64,000 nt of DNA from Sporobacter termitidis DSM 10068 (GCF_900130065.1 NZ_FQXV01000002.1:302365-366364), one strand, 5' to 3'. Positions 1 to 8,856 are shown, numbered from the stretch's first letter. The notes: generated from the letters alone by a model not told the origin. Program-made: numbers and translations.

Positions 1-128
<128 letters not shown>

Positions 129-165
129 TCAGAACCGGGCGCCGCCGCCCGTTTCCGGGCCGGCG

Positions 166-1380
166 TTATATCCGGTAAGCTTTGATGATTGTCCCGGCCG
201 GCAAGGGCGGGCTGCCCGCGGCGATCTCTCCCAGCAGGTCGCAGCCGAAAAGAGACGATACGGCGCCATTGCTCTGGCCCTCGTTTTCCGCGAAATACGC
301 CCGGCCGGCCGAAAGCTCCAGCCGGCCGCGCAAAAGGCGCAGCTTGGGGCTCGGCTTTGTGAGCGGCTCCTTCAAAAACACGTCGATCACCGGCGGCATG
401 ACGTCGGTCCGGCCGCACAGCTTCCGCACGTACGGCAGCGCGATCCGTAAAAGCCCCAGAACGGCCGCGCCCGGATTTCCGGACAGGCCCAGAATGACCT
501 TGCCGTCCTTGACGGCCGCCATAATCGAGCCGCCGGGCTTCATGTTGATCTTCCAGAACAGCACCTCCGCCCCCAGGCGCTCGGCAGAGGTCACCGCCCA
601 GTCGTAATCGCCCACGGACGCGCCGCCGGTGGTAACCACCATGTCGGACTCTCGGAGCGCCGCGCTGATCCTGTCGGCGATCGCGTCGGGCAGGTCCGGG
701 ACAACGCCGGCGTTTTTCGGCGCGGCGCCCATATCCCTGAGGTACCCGCTCAGCGTGTAAACGTTGCTGTTGTAGATCATCGCGGGCGAGAGGGGTTGCC
801 CCACCTCGGTGAGCTCCGTCCCCGTGTTGAGAATGGAGATGACCGGCTTTTTGTACACCGCCACATGCTCGATGCCCTGGCTGGCCAGGATTCCCACCAG
901 CGGCGCGGTGATCATGGCGCCTTTTTCCGCGATGTGCGTGCCGGCCCTGATATCGTCGCCGGCGCGGACGATGTCGGAATCCGGCGCGACCAGCTCAAAA
1001 ATGCGGACTTCATCCTTTGTGAATTCGGTGAGCTCGTACTTGATGGTGGCGTTGGCGCCCTCGGGTATAGGGGCCCCGGTGAGAATCTTGGCGGCGTAGC
1101 CGACCGTGACTTTGATGGTCGGCGCCTTGCCCGCGGGGAGCTCTTCCGTTATTTTCAGCACCGCGGGCTTCTCCCGCGTGGCGTTTTTCGTGTCCTCGCC
1201 CCTGAAGGCATAGCCGTCAAAAGGGCTCCTGTCGAACGGCGGCGTGTTGATGCGCGCCGTGACATCCTCGGCCAGGACCCGGTCCGGCGCGTCACGCAGC
1301 CCCGCCGTCTCGGTCCGGCACGTCACCGGGAGCGCGCACAGCATGTCCCGCGCCGCGTCGGCTTCTATATTCTTCAGCAT
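166..1380 (-). CDS. moeA: Molybdopterin molybdenumtransferase MoeA
   Basis: This 404-residue protein inserts molybdate (or tungstate) into adenylated molybdopterin, the last step of Moco synthesis. Family landmarks are the N-terminal PPFDRSPFDGYA segment (the usual PPFDRSAMDGYA), GGASVGDYDW in the MogA-like domain and the GLSGNPGAA loop. I chose the ATG at 1380 because GTGAGGA lies 7-8 nt upstream. An in-frame ATG at 1392 overlaps that ribosome-binding site and is less likely. The gene precedes moaA on the same strand. Its roughly 450-nt leader carries a promoter, a riboswitch-like fold and a terminator, so expression is probably set by cofactor level. Confidence 0.93.
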   Translation of the reverse strand: MLKNIEADAARDMLCALPVTCRTETAGLRDAPDRVLAEDVTARINTPPFDRSPFDGYAFRGEDTKNATREKPAVLKITEELPAGKAPTIKVTVGYAAKILTGAPIPEGANATIKYELTEFTKDEVRIFELVAPDSDIVRAGDDIRAGTHIAEKGAMITAPLVGILASQGIEHVAVYKKPVISILNTGTELTEVGQPLSPAMIYNSNVYTLSGYLRDMGAAPKNAGVVPDLPDAIADRISAALRESDMVVTTGGASVGDYDWAVTSAERLGAEVLFWKINMKPGGSIMAAVKDGKVILGLSGNPGAAVLGLLRIALPYVRKLCGRTDVMPPVIDVFLKEPLTKPSPKLRLLRGRLELSAGRAYFAENEGQSNGAVSSLFGCDLLGEIAAGSPPLPAGTIIKAYRI

Positions 1381-1547
1381 AAATATCCTCACATCTTAAG
1401 AGCACCCCGGGCGCTGTCGCCCGGTGTGATCTGCGCAAAAAAATAAACTGATGTTTGTATAACCAGTATAGCAATGAATATTAAATTTGCAAATGAAATT
1501 CTCCGTTTTCAACCTCCGCGCGCATAAATTCCCCGCATATAATGGTT

Positions 1548-1580
1548 GCCGGGTATCCGTCCCCATTACGGATACCCGGC
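1548..1580 (-). other. Perfect 13-bp hairpin in the moeA leader
   Basis: Arms 1548-1560 and 1568-1580 are perfectly complementary (GCCGGGTATCCGT / ACGGATACCCGGC) with a 7-nt loop. No T-tract follows on either strand, so it is not a standard intrinsic terminator. It lies between the leader terminator and the moeA start and may stabilise or process the mRNA. The role is unknown. Confidence 0.5.
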
Positions 1581-1636
1581 TCAGGAAGAAAAGAACGGGA
1601 AGGTTTAGCTGGAAAACGAGGAGCGGAGAGGTAATT

Positions 1637-1672
1637 AAAAAGCAGCCCGTTTTGAGACACAAAACAGACTGC
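1637..1672 (-). terminator. Intrinsic terminator in the moeA leader (attenuator)
   Basis: On the minus strand, 13-nt arms (1660-1672 with 1642-1654; G-U pairs allowed) enclose a 5-nt loop and are followed at once by five T residues. It sits about 30 nt downstream of the riboswitch-like region and before moeA, as expected for an expression platform. Confidence 0.8.
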
Positions 1673-1699
1673 CATAAGCATGTCAAATTAAGCCTTACA

Positions 1700-1826
1700 G
1701 GCCTACATTTTTTTGTTTCCTTCTCAAAACGTGAAGGCCGCATCGTTTCCAATCACGACCCCGTGAGCATTTCTGCTCAGGCCAGATGATCATAGGCAAA
1801 GCCCTTAGACCAAAAGGCACGGCAAC
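1700..1826 (-). promoter_or_regulatory. Candidate molybdenum cofactor (Moco-type) riboswitch
   Basis: On the minus strand a GC-rich structured leader starts about 11 nt after the predicted transcription start. Visible pairings are CCGTG with CACGG, a small AGCAGAAATGCT hairpin, a TCGT/ACGA stem, and an outer GGCCT/AGGCC stem that closes around CCTTC/GAAGG. The GAAGGAAAC segment resembles the conserved purine-rich strand of Moco RNAs. Position ahead of moeA-moaA, with its own promoter and a downstream terminator, is the strongest support. I recognise the type from context plus partial motif match; a covariance-model search would settle it. Confidence 0.6.
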
Positions 1827-1843
1827 TATTTAATTATGCGACT

Positions 1844-1872
1844 ATCATACCACCCTCCGCGCCGCTTGTCAA
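1844..1872 (-). promoter_or_regulatory. Sigma-A promoter for the moeA-moaA unit
   Basis: TTGACA (1872-1867) and TATGAT (1849-1844) are separated by exactly 17 bp on the minus strand. The predicted start of transcription is near 1837. Confidence 0.82.
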
Positions 1873-1999
1873 TCATATGTATTAACAGATGTTTGACAAA
1901 TTTCTCCACAATGGGGAATTTTTCTTGTTTAAGCTGCCGGGGCGGCGCGCTCCCGCCGCTGCCTTTGCATAGTCATCTCGGAAAGTCTCGATTATCTTT

Positions 2000-3838
2000 C
2001 TATTCCACCGTCACCTTGTACTCCCGTAGCCAGAAGTCCACCTGCAGGAGGTATGCCAGCATCTGCGGGGCGTTCATGAGCTGGCCGAACCAGGGGATGT
2101 TGGTGTCCCGGGTCATGGTCAGGGCGAGCTCTTTGACGTTTTCCACATTGATAAAGGGCAGGATCGGCTCGCTTTTGCCGGAGAGCATTTTCAGGGTCAG
2201 CGTTTTGAGGGCTTCAATGTAATTGGGATTATGGGTTTTGGGGTACGGACTTTTTTTGCGCCAGAGGACGTCTTCCGGCAGGAGGCCCTTGAGGGCCAGG
2301 CGCAGGAGACCCTTTTCCCTTTCGTTGTAATATTTCATCGCCCAGGGGATATTCCAGACGTATTCCACAATCCTGTGGTCGCAGTAGGGCACGCGGAGCT
2401 CCAGGCCCCAGTACATGCTCATGCGGTCCTTGCGATCAAGAAGCGTCGGCATCCAGCGGGTGAGATTGAGGTAAAACAGCTCGCGCATCCTGTCTTCCTC
2501 CGGGGTGTCGCCGTTATACCGGGGCACCTCGCCGAGGGCCTCCTCGTACCGGGCGGCCACGTAGTCCCGGGGCTTGACGAGGTCGATGAGCTCCGGGGAA
2601 AACATCTTGATCCGCGCGTCGAGGTGCTGGGACCAGGGGAAGGTGCGGGCCTCGGCCTTTTTATAAAACCACGGGTACCCGCCGAAAACCTCGTCGGCAC
2701 ACTCACCCGAGAGGCCCACGGTGGCCCGCTCCTTTATCCACCGGCTGAACAGCAATAGCGAGGAGTCCACGTCCGTCATGCCCGGCAGATCCCGGGCCAC
2801 GACGGCGGGGAACAGCGCGTTTGTGAGCTCCGGCGTGTCAATCAGGCAGCTTTCATGGTCCGTCCCCAGATAGTCCGAGACGATTTTGACCCAGGGCGCG
2901 TCGGAATTGGGCTGAAAGTCGCTGGGGCGAAAGTTTTTGTCGTTGTCCACATAGTCTATGGAAAAGGTCCTTATTTTTTCGTTCCGCTCTTTTTTGTAGA
3001 CGTCCGAGGCGATGGCGGCAATGGCGCTGGAGTCGAGCCCGCCGGACAAAAGCACGCACAGCGGCACATCCGAAACGAGCTGCCGCGTCACCGAATCGAG
3101 GACAAGCTCCCGGACCTTTTCAACGGTTTTGTCAAAATCGTCCTCATGCGGGCGGCTTTCAAGGGACCAGAATTTATTGATTTTCGCGCCGTCTCTGTCG
3201 AAAAGCATGCTGCAGCCGGGCCGCAGCTCATTGACGCCCTCAAAGACGCCGTGCCCCGGCGTTCTGGCGGGCCCCAGGGCAAGTATTTCGGAAAGCCCTT
3301 CGCCGCTCAGCTTCGGCGAGACCGCCGGGTGCTTTAACAGCGCCTTCAGCTCGGAGGCGAAAATCAGCGCGCCGCCGCGCTGCGCGTAAAAGAGGGGCTT
3401 GACGCCGATGCGGTCCCTGGCGAGAAAAACGCGCTCTTTTTTCGTATCCCAGACGGCGAAGGCAAAGATGCCGTTGAGCCTTGAGGCGCAGTCTTCCTTC
3501 CACTCGGCGTAGGCGTGCAGCAGCACCTCCGTGTCCGACCAGCTTTCAAACGCGTGGCCCCGCGCCTTCAGCTCGGCTCTTAAGTCCTCGGTGTTGTAAA
3601 GCTCCCCGTTATAGACGATGACGTATGTATCCCCGCCGTCTCGCAGCACCATCGGCTGTTTGCCGCCCTCGGGGTCCACGACCACAAGCCGGCGGTGGCC
3701 CAAAAGCACGTGGTCCGACTGCCAGAACCCCTCCTCGTCCGGCCCGCGGCGCGAGAGCGTCCCGGTCATCGCTCTTATCGTATTTTCTTCGTCCGTCAGC
3801 TTCCCTTTCAAATCAACCCATCCGGCTATTCCGCACAA
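2000..3838 (-). CDS. asnB: Asparagine synthase (glutamine-hydrolysing)
   Basis: This 612-residue enzyme makes asparagine from aspartate, glutamine and ATP. The N-terminal class II glutamine amidotransferase domain begins LCGIAGW. The C-terminal synthase domain carries the PP-loop SGGLDSS. The enzyme needs Cys as the first residue after processing, so the start must be the TTG at 3838-3836, directly before the TGC codon. GGGAGG lies 9 nt upstream of it. A longer reading frame continues to 4330, but its upstream part has no family similarity. Length and motifs match bacterial AsnB. Confidence 0.93.
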   Translation of the reverse strand: MCGIAGWVDLKGKLTDEENTIRAMTGTLSRRGPDEEGFWQSDHVLLGHRRLVVVDPEGGKQPMVLRDGGDTYVIVYNGELYNTEDLRAELKARGHAFESWSDTEVLLHAYAEWKEDCASRLNGIFAFAVWDTKKERVFLARDRIGVKPLFYAQRGGALIFASELKALLKHPAVSPKLSGEGLSEILALGPARTPGHGVFEGVNELRPGCSMLFDRDGAKINKFWSLESRPHEDDFDKTVEKVRELVLDSVTRQLVSDVPLCVLLSGGLDSSAIAAIASDVYKKERNEKIRTFSIDYVDNDKNFRPSDFQPNSDAPWVKIVSDYLGTDHESCLIDTPELTNALFPAVVARDLPGMTDVDSSLLLFSRWIKERATVGLSGECADEVFGGYPWFYKKAEARTFPWSQHLDARIKMFSPELIDLVKPRDYVAARYEEALGEVPRYNGDTPEEDRMRELFYLNLTRWMPTLLDRKDRMSMYWGLELRVPYCDHRIVEYVWNIPWAMKYYNEREKGLLRLALKGLLPEDVLWRKKSPYPKTHNPNYIEALKTLTLKMLSGKSEPILPFINVENVKELALTMTRDTNIPWFGQLMNAPQMLAYLLQVDFWLREYKVTVE

Positions 3839-3881
3839 ATCAAATCGCCTCCCATAACGTCGGGACTGCCGAACATAAAGA

Positions 3882-4017
3882 CAGGCCGATACGGGCATCG
3901 GCCCTTGCGGGATACGCCGCGCCAAAACGACGGCGGGCGCGACGCGGACGGCCGGCCCGCCGTCGGTCATGATGTTCTCCATGACAAACGTCGGGGCCGG
4001 ATGCCCGCATCGGCCCG
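3882..4017 (-). other. Two related GC-rich hairpins upstream of asnB
   Basis: The 265-nt gap before asnB holds two similar stem-loops, at about 3882-3904 and 3993-4017. Both are built on GGCCGAT/ATCGGCC-like arms with a GC-rich hexanucleotide loop. No T-box signature was seen. They may be leader structures or a small repeat. Function unknown. Confidence 0.4.
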
Positions 4018-4103
4018 TTTTCTCTGCGCCGCTTTCCCCTGTCTTTACACAGTCCCTCGATACTACTTCAATCCAGTATATGCCGGGGACGCTGTTTTTG
4101 TTT

Positions 4104-5357
4104 TTATTTATAGCCGTCGAGCCGGACCTCCCAGCCTGTTTCGGAGCGCCTGCCCGGATATTTTTGGCGCCGGTGGGCGGCAAAGAACCGCAGCTGCCGG
4201 AGCTCCTCGCCGCTGAACGTGCCGAACAGCGCCTCCAGCTCGTCGCCCCAGAAGCAGATGTCCAGCACCTCGGCCCAGTCCCGCAGGCTGCAAATATTCC
4301 GGCGGGCCAGCGCGATTTTGTCGGACGCATGCCGGCAGGCGGTGAGCTCGTCGATCAGTGCGCGCAGCTTTTCATCGTCCATGAGCGCCCCGTCGATATA
4401 GGTGACGGCCGGCTTTTTCTCGTCTTTTTCCCTGTACAGCGGCGGAAAGAGGTGCTCCAGCCGCCGGAGCGGGAGCATCGGCCCGACACGGTCATACAGC
4501 GCCGCGGCTGTCTCCGCCAGATACGCCTTTGCCGGGGCGCCGTCAATGCTCAGGATGACACAAAGCTCCGAGACGGCGGCGGCAAGCCTTGGCGGCGCCG
4601 TATCCGCCGTCCATGCCCCGAACAGCGCCAGCAGGCCGGTCCGGTCTTTGTCCGTTATATCGAGAGAAAAAACGTCGCCGCCAAGGAGCGTCAAGGCGAG
4701 GGCGTTCGACGAAACCGCCTCATAGATGCTCAGAAGGTTTTCCTCAAAGTCCGGCGAGACGCTCCGCAGGAGGCGCGTCACCGTCTCCGCGTCAAACCGG
4801 GCGCAGAAGTCATTTTCGATACCAAGGCGGCGGAGGTATTCATTGATATAATCGATGCCCAGGAGCGCCTCGTCCACGGGCTGCGCCAGAGGGTAGTCCA
4901 GCATACACGGAATGTCATGGGCGAAGTGATGGTAATGATAGCGCCTGAAAAAATCCCCAAGCGCGCGAAGCGTCTCGCGGTAAGCGCCGTTTTCCACCGC
5001 CGTCGCCGTCCGGAGCGCCGTCTCAAGAAGCGTTTTGCCTTCCGCGACCTGCGCCTCAACCGCCCGGAGCCCCGACTTGAACAGCGCGTCGTAATCGTCG
5101 TTCAGGAGATGCGCCTTGACGGCCTCCGGCCCGATATCACCCAAGCCGTGCCGGAGGACGAACCCGGCGCTGTTTAAAAGCTCCCGCGCCGTTTCGGCCC
5201 GCACGGAGCTGCTGCCGCCCATTGTATAGCTCTCCGCCCGCTTTGCCAGGACGTCCCACAGCTTGCCCTGGATCGTCAGGGCCTCGGCGGGAGACAGGAG
5301 GCTTTCCAGCTTCCGCTCCGACAGGATGGAGAGAAAATTTTCTTCATTTGTTTCCAT
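4104..5357 (-). CDS. Conserved protein of unknown function (DUF6179-like)
   Basis: This 417-residue protein is rich in Leu, Ala and Glu and looks largely alpha-helical. It has no signal peptide and no obvious membrane segment. It lies 29 nt downstream of a 153-residue partner on the same strand. I recall this tandem pair from Clostridia genomes as DUF6179 and DUF6323; that assignment is from memory and context. No catalytic motif is evident. The stable pairing suggests that the two products work together, but no role can be given from sequence. Confidence 0.6.
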   Translation of the reverse strand: METNEENFLSILSERKLESLLSPAEALTIQGKLWDVLAKRAESYTMGGSSSVRAETARELLNSAGFVLRHGLGDIGPEAVKAHLLNDDYDALFKSGLRAVEAQVAEGKTLLETALRTATAVENGAYRETLRALGDFFRRYHYHHFAHDIPCMLDYPLAQPVDEALLGIDYINEYLRRLGIENDFCARFDAETVTRLLRSVSPDFEENLLSIYEAVSSNALALTLLGGDVFSLDITDKDRTGLLALFGAWTADTAPPRLAAAVSELCVILSIDGAPAKAYLAETAAALYDRVGPMLPLRRLEHLFPPLYREKDEKKPAVTYIDGALMDDEKLRALIDELTACRHASDKIALARRNICSLRDWAEVLDICFWGDELEALFGTFSGEELRQLRFFAAHRRQKYPGRRSETGWEVRLDGYK

Positions 5358-5386
5358 AATAACCTCGTCATAGAATCTCCGCCGCG

Positions 5387-5848
5387 CTAAAATAATCGCC
5401 CGTCGCCGTCTGTTTCGTAGCCGTAGCGGGTGTTGCGGCAGAGGTCCTCCAGCGTCGTGCCGCTGAGATACTCCAGCGAGCCCTGGCAGATCGTGTCGAA
5501 ATGGCGGCGCATGATTTTGATCAGCTCGTCGTCAGGGATGCGGTCCTCCGACTCGTTTTTAAAATAATAAAAGGAGTCCACCAGCTCGAGGATCGTCTCC
5601 TCGTAGTTTTCCTGGTAAATAAACGGCGAGTCACAGAATTCCCCGATCAGCATCCTCATGATCCCGTGACCGAACTCCACGCGCCCCGTGGCCTCGATCG
5701 CCTCGAACCGCTTTTCCACAATGTCCGCGATCTGTTTATCCGAAAGCGACAGGCCGTACCGGCCGGTCAGGGCGTTCGTCTGCCGGAGCTCCTCGGCGGC
5801 GCCGAGGCGGCTGGACTTTATCAGGGCCTTTTCAAAGTCATCGTCCAT
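5387..5848 (-). CDS. Conserved protein of unknown function (DUF6323-like)
   Basis: This 153-residue soluble protein is acidic and helical and contains a YYFKNESEDRIPDDE stretch. The start is the ATG at 5848, preceded by GAGGTG at 6-nt spacing; a longer in-frame reading to 5890 lacks this. It is the first gene of a two-gene unit with the DUF6179-like gene. A promoter (TTGAAG-16-TATGAT) lies just upstream. No motif gives a function. Confidence 0.6.
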   Translation of the reverse strand: MDDDFEKALIKSSRLGAAEELRQTNALTGRYGLSLSDKQIADIVEKRFEAIEATGRVEFGHGIMRMLIGEFCDSPFIYQENYEETILELVDSFYYFKNESEDRIPDDELIKIMRRHFDTICQGSLEYLSGTTLEDLCRNTRYGYETDGDGRLF

Positions 5849-5885
5849 TAAATTCACCTCACCATGACTATAGCCGCGGCCGGCC

Positions 5886-5913
5886 ATCATAACAAGACTT
5901 GAAATTTCTTCAA
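5886..5913 (-). promoter_or_regulatory. Promoter for the DUF6323/DUF6179-like pair
   Basis: On the minus strand TTGAAG (5913-5908) and TATGAT (5891-5886) are spaced 16 bp, about 40 bp upstream of the start codon. Confidence 0.55.
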
Positions 5914-5951
5914 TTTTGTGGTAATATACAAGCAGAAAAGAGGCACGGTTA

Positions 5952-5980
5952 TTGACATTGTACGGGGGGCGTGTTACACT
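5952..5980 (+). promoter_or_regulatory. Promoter for the riboswitch-controlled P-type ATPase
   Basis: TTGACA (5952-5957) and TACACT (5975-5980) are spaced 17 bp. Transcription should start near 5987, at the 5' edge of the riboswitch. Confidence 0.8.
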
Positions 5981-5989
5981 ACATTCACA

Positions 5990-6115
5990 TATCTCTGTGA
6001 GGGAGTAGTCGGCGCTTTATCGCGTTTCAAGTCAACAGACATGGCGGTTTTGGCCGCCTGGCTTGAATGAAATGACCAGACTCATGGATAGGAAAAACCT
6101 ATCCATGAGTTTTTT
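5990..6115 (+). promoter_or_regulatory. yybP-ykoY (Mn2+) riboswitch
   Basis: The conserved GGGAGTAG segment is at 6001-6008. It is followed by GTCAACAGACATGGC and a GGCGG/CCGCC stem, and the 3' half reads GACCAGACTCATGGA. This order matches the yybP-ykoY family, whose known ligand is Mn2+. The 3' strand of the aptamer also forms the left arm of the terminator, as expected for a transcriptional ON switch. The downstream gene is a cation P-type ATPase, a usual target of this family. Confidence 0.78.
6080..6115 (+). terminator. Riboswitch expression-platform terminator
   Basis: Perfect 13-bp arms (6080-6092 and 6098-6110) with an AAAAA loop are followed by TTTTT at 6111-6115. The left arm overlaps the conserved ACTCATGG of the riboswitch, so ligand binding and termination exclude each other. 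Confidence 0.88.
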
Positions 6116-6157
6116 AATGTTTTAGGAATACTATTTATATATAGAGGACTGAGGAGG

Positions 6158-8803
6158 ATGCACTTGAAATACTACTGCGACGACATTGACAATGTGCTTT
6201 CGACGGTGGGCGGCACGTCGTCCGGCCTGACGGAAGGCGAGGCGGCAAATCGGCTGGCATCAAACGGCAAAAACAAGCTGGCCGAGGGAAAAAAGGACTC
6301 CCTCGCCAAGCGTTTTGCCGCGCAGCTGGCCGACCCGATGATCATTATCCTGCTGGTGGCCGCCATCGTCTCCGGCGTGACGTCCTATTTTTCAGGAGAG
6401 AGCATTGCCGACGTCTTTATTATTCTTTTCGTCGTCATCGTCAATTCCATCCTGGGGGTTTATCAGGAAAATAAAGCTGAAAAGGCCATTGAGGCGCTGC
6501 AGCAGATGGCCGCCGCCACCACCAAGGTCCTGAGGGACGGCAAAATCGCCATCGTCAAAAGCGAGGACCTGGTGGTGGGCGACGTGGTGCTCCTGGAGGC
6601 CGGGGACGCCGTGCCGGCGGACGGGCGGGTTCTGGAAAGCGCCAGCCTGCAGATCGAGGAAGCCCCGCTCACCGGCGAGAGCGTGCCGGTCAGCAAATAC
6701 CCCGAGGCCATCGGCCTCGGGGATCAGAGCGACGTGCCGCTGGGCGACCGGAAAAACATGGTTTACATGGGCAGCACCGTCGTTTACGGCCGCGGCTCGG
6801 CCGTCATCACGGGCACCGGCATGGATACGGAAATGGGCAAGATCGCCGACGCCCTGACGCAAGCCAAGGAGGGGCAGACGCCGCTGCAGATGCAGCTGTC
6901 CCAGCTGAGCAAAATACTGACCTATCTTGTTCTCGGGATCTGCGCCGTTATCTTTGCCGTGGGCGCCCTCCGTGAGGGAAGCTTCAACGGGCCGATGCTG
7001 CTGGATACCTTTATGGTGGCCGTATCGCTGGCCGTGGCGGCCATACCCGAGGGGCTCGTGGCTGTGGTAACGATCGTTTTGTCCGTGGGCGTGACGAACA
7101 TGAGCCGGAAGAACGCCATCATCCGGCGCCTGACCGCCGTGGAAACACTGGGCTGCGCCCAGATCATCTGCTCGGATAAGACGGGCACCCTGACGCAGAA
7201 CAAGATGACGGTCGTCGACGACTTTACACCCGACACAGCGCTCCTCGCCACCGCCATGGCGCTGTGCAGCGACGCCGAGCTGAACGAGGACGGCAGCGTC
7301 ACCGGAGAGCCCACGGAGGCGGCGCTGGTGGCCTGGGCCAACAAGCTGGGCCTCAGCAAGGACCAGCTCCGCATCGATGCTCCGCGCGTCGGCGAAGCGC
7401 CCTTCGACTCAATGCGAAAGATGATGAGCACCGTCCATCTCCACTCGGACGGCAGCGTTATCCAGTATACCAAAGGCGCGCCGGACGAGGTGCTGAAAAA
7501 ATGCACGCACATCCTCAAGGACGGCCAGGTCCACCCGCTGACCGAGGCGGCCAGGGAGGAAGTACTCGCGGCCAACAAGAATATGGCCGACCGCGCCCTG
7601 CGGGTGCTCGCGGCGGCGAAAAGGACGTATGCGGCGCAGCCCGAGTCCTTCGAGCCGGACGCGTTGGAGCGGGACCTGTGCCTCATCGGCCTTACGGGCA
7701 TGATCGACCCGGTGCGGCCCGAGGTCAAGGCCGCCATCGACAAGTGCCGCACCGCCGGCATCCGCCCGATCATGATCACCGGCGACCATATCGACACGGC
7801 AATCGCCATCGCCACCGAGCTCGGCATCCTGACGGAGGACACCACCGCCATGCCCGGCAGCGCGTTGAACGACATGAGCGACGAGGAATTCGAGCGGCAG
7901 TTCCGCCAGATTTCCGTGTACGCCCGCGTCCAGCCGGAGCATAAGGTGCGGATCGTCAACGCCTGGCGGAAGGCCGGCTACGTCACGGCCATGACGGGCG
8001 ACGGCGTTAACGACGCGCCCAGCATCAAGTCCGCGGATATCGGCGTGGGCATGGGCATCACCGGCACCGACGTCACAAAGAACGTGGCGGACATGGTGCT
8101 GGCCGACGACAATTTCGCCACCATCGTCAGCGCCGTTGAGGAAGGCCGGCGGATTTATGACAACATCCGCAAGGTCATCCAGTTCCTTTTGAGCTCCAAT
8201 ATGAGCGAGGTCATCAGCATCTTTACCGCGACGCTTTTGGGCTTTACCATTCTCCGGCCGGTGCATCTGCTCTGGATCAATCTTGTCACGGACAGCATCC
8301 CGGCAATGGCTCTTGGACTTGAAAAAGCCGAGCCCAATCTCATGGAGCGTTCGGCCCGCTCGCCGAAGGACGGTATCTTTGCCGGCGGTATGGGCGTTGA
8401 CATTGCCTATCAGGGCATTATGGTGACCCTGCTGACGCTTGCCGCTTATTTCATCGGTCACTTTATGGAGGCCGGCGTCTGGGAAATCACCAACAGCGCC
8501 GACGGTATGACAATGGCCTTCCTGACGATGAGCATGGCGGAGGTTTTCCACAGTCTCAATATGCGCTCCCGCCGCGGCAGTATCTTTACACTCAAAACGA
8601 CGAACCTGATTTTAAACTTGGCGGCCGTGGCCAGCCTGGCCTTGACCACGCTCGTGATCTATGTGCCGTTCCTGGCGGAAGCGTTCTCCTTTGAGCACAT
8701 CAGCTTCAGCGAATACGCCGTGGCTCTCGTGCTGGCCGTCTGCGTCATCCCGATTGTCGAGCTCGTCAAGCTCCTTCAGCGAAGAGCGGGGACGCGCGCC
8801 TGA
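6158..8803 (+). CDS. P-type cation-transporting ATPase (Ca2+/Mn2+ type)
   Basis: This 881-residue membrane pump belongs to the P2-type (SERCA-like) family. Visible elements are the N-terminal cation ATPase domain, the TGES actuator motif (APLTGESVPV), the AIPEGL ion-binding helix, the DKTGTLTQNKM phosphorylation site and TGDGVNDAP. It exports divalent cations across the cytoplasmic membrane using ATP. The Mn2+ riboswitch upstream suggests Mn2+ (or Mn2+/Ca2+) efflux when Mn2+ is high. The ATG at 6158 directly abuts GAGGAGG. An in-frame TTG at 6164, spaced 6 nt from the same ribosome-binding site, is a credible alternative start. Confidence 0.9.
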   Translation: MHLKYYCDDIDNVLSTVGGTSSGLTEGEAANRLASNGKNKLAEGKKDSLAKRFAAQLADPMIIILLVAAIVSGVTSYFSGESIADVFIILFVVIVNSILGVYQENKAEKAIEALQQMAAATTKVLRDGKIAIVKSEDLVVGDVVLLEAGDAVPADGRVLESASLQIEEAPLTGESVPVSKYPEAIGLGDQSDVPLGDRKNMVYMGSTVVYGRGSAVITGTGMDTEMGKIADALTQAKEGQTPLQMQLSQLSKILTYLVLGICAVIFAVGALREGSFNGPMLLDTFMVAVSLAVAAIPEGLVAVVTIVLSVGVTNMSRKNAIIRRLTAVETLGCAQIICSDKTGTLTQNKMTVVDDFTPDTALLATAMALCSDAELNEDGSVTGEPTEAALVAWANKLGLSKDQLRIDAPRVGEAPFDSMRKMMSTVHLHSDGSVIQYTKGAPDEVLKKCTHILKDGQVHPLTEAAREEVLAANKNMADRALRVLAAAKRTYAAQPESFEPDALERDLCLIGLTGMIDPVRPEVKAAIDKCRTAGIRPIMITGDHIDTAIAIATELGILTEDTTAMPGSALNDMSDEEFERQFRQISVYARVQPEHKVRIVNAWRKAGYVTAMTGDGVNDAPSIKSADIGVGMGITGTDVTKNVADMVLADDNFATIVSAVEEGRRIYDNIRKVIQFLLSSNMSEVISIFTATLLGFTILRPVHLLWINLVTDSIPAMALGLEKAEPNLMERSARSPKDGIFAGGMGVDIAYQGIMVTLLTLAAYFIGHFMEAGVWEITNSADGMTMAFLTMSMAEVFHSLNMRSRRGSIFTLKTTNLILNLAAVASLALTTLVIYVPFLAEAFSFEHISFSEYAVALVLAVCVIPIVELVKLLQRRAGTRA

Positions 8804-8818
8804 CCCATCCGATATAAA

Positions 8819-8856
8819 AACGGGCTGTCTGAATTTTAACTTCAGGCAGCCCGTTT
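8819..8856 (+). terminator. ATPase terminator, left copy flanking repeat A
   Basis: 15-bp arms (8819-8833 with 8841-8855) form a strong stem-loop after the ATPase stop codon. The same 38 bp recur exactly at 9049-9086 on the other side of the 192-bp repeat. The left copy has only TTT after the stem; the right copy has the full T-run. Confidence 0.8.

Noticed and set aside
3839..4103. T-box leader for asnB
   Set aside because: No TGGNACCGCG-like antiterminator motif or specifier structure was found.
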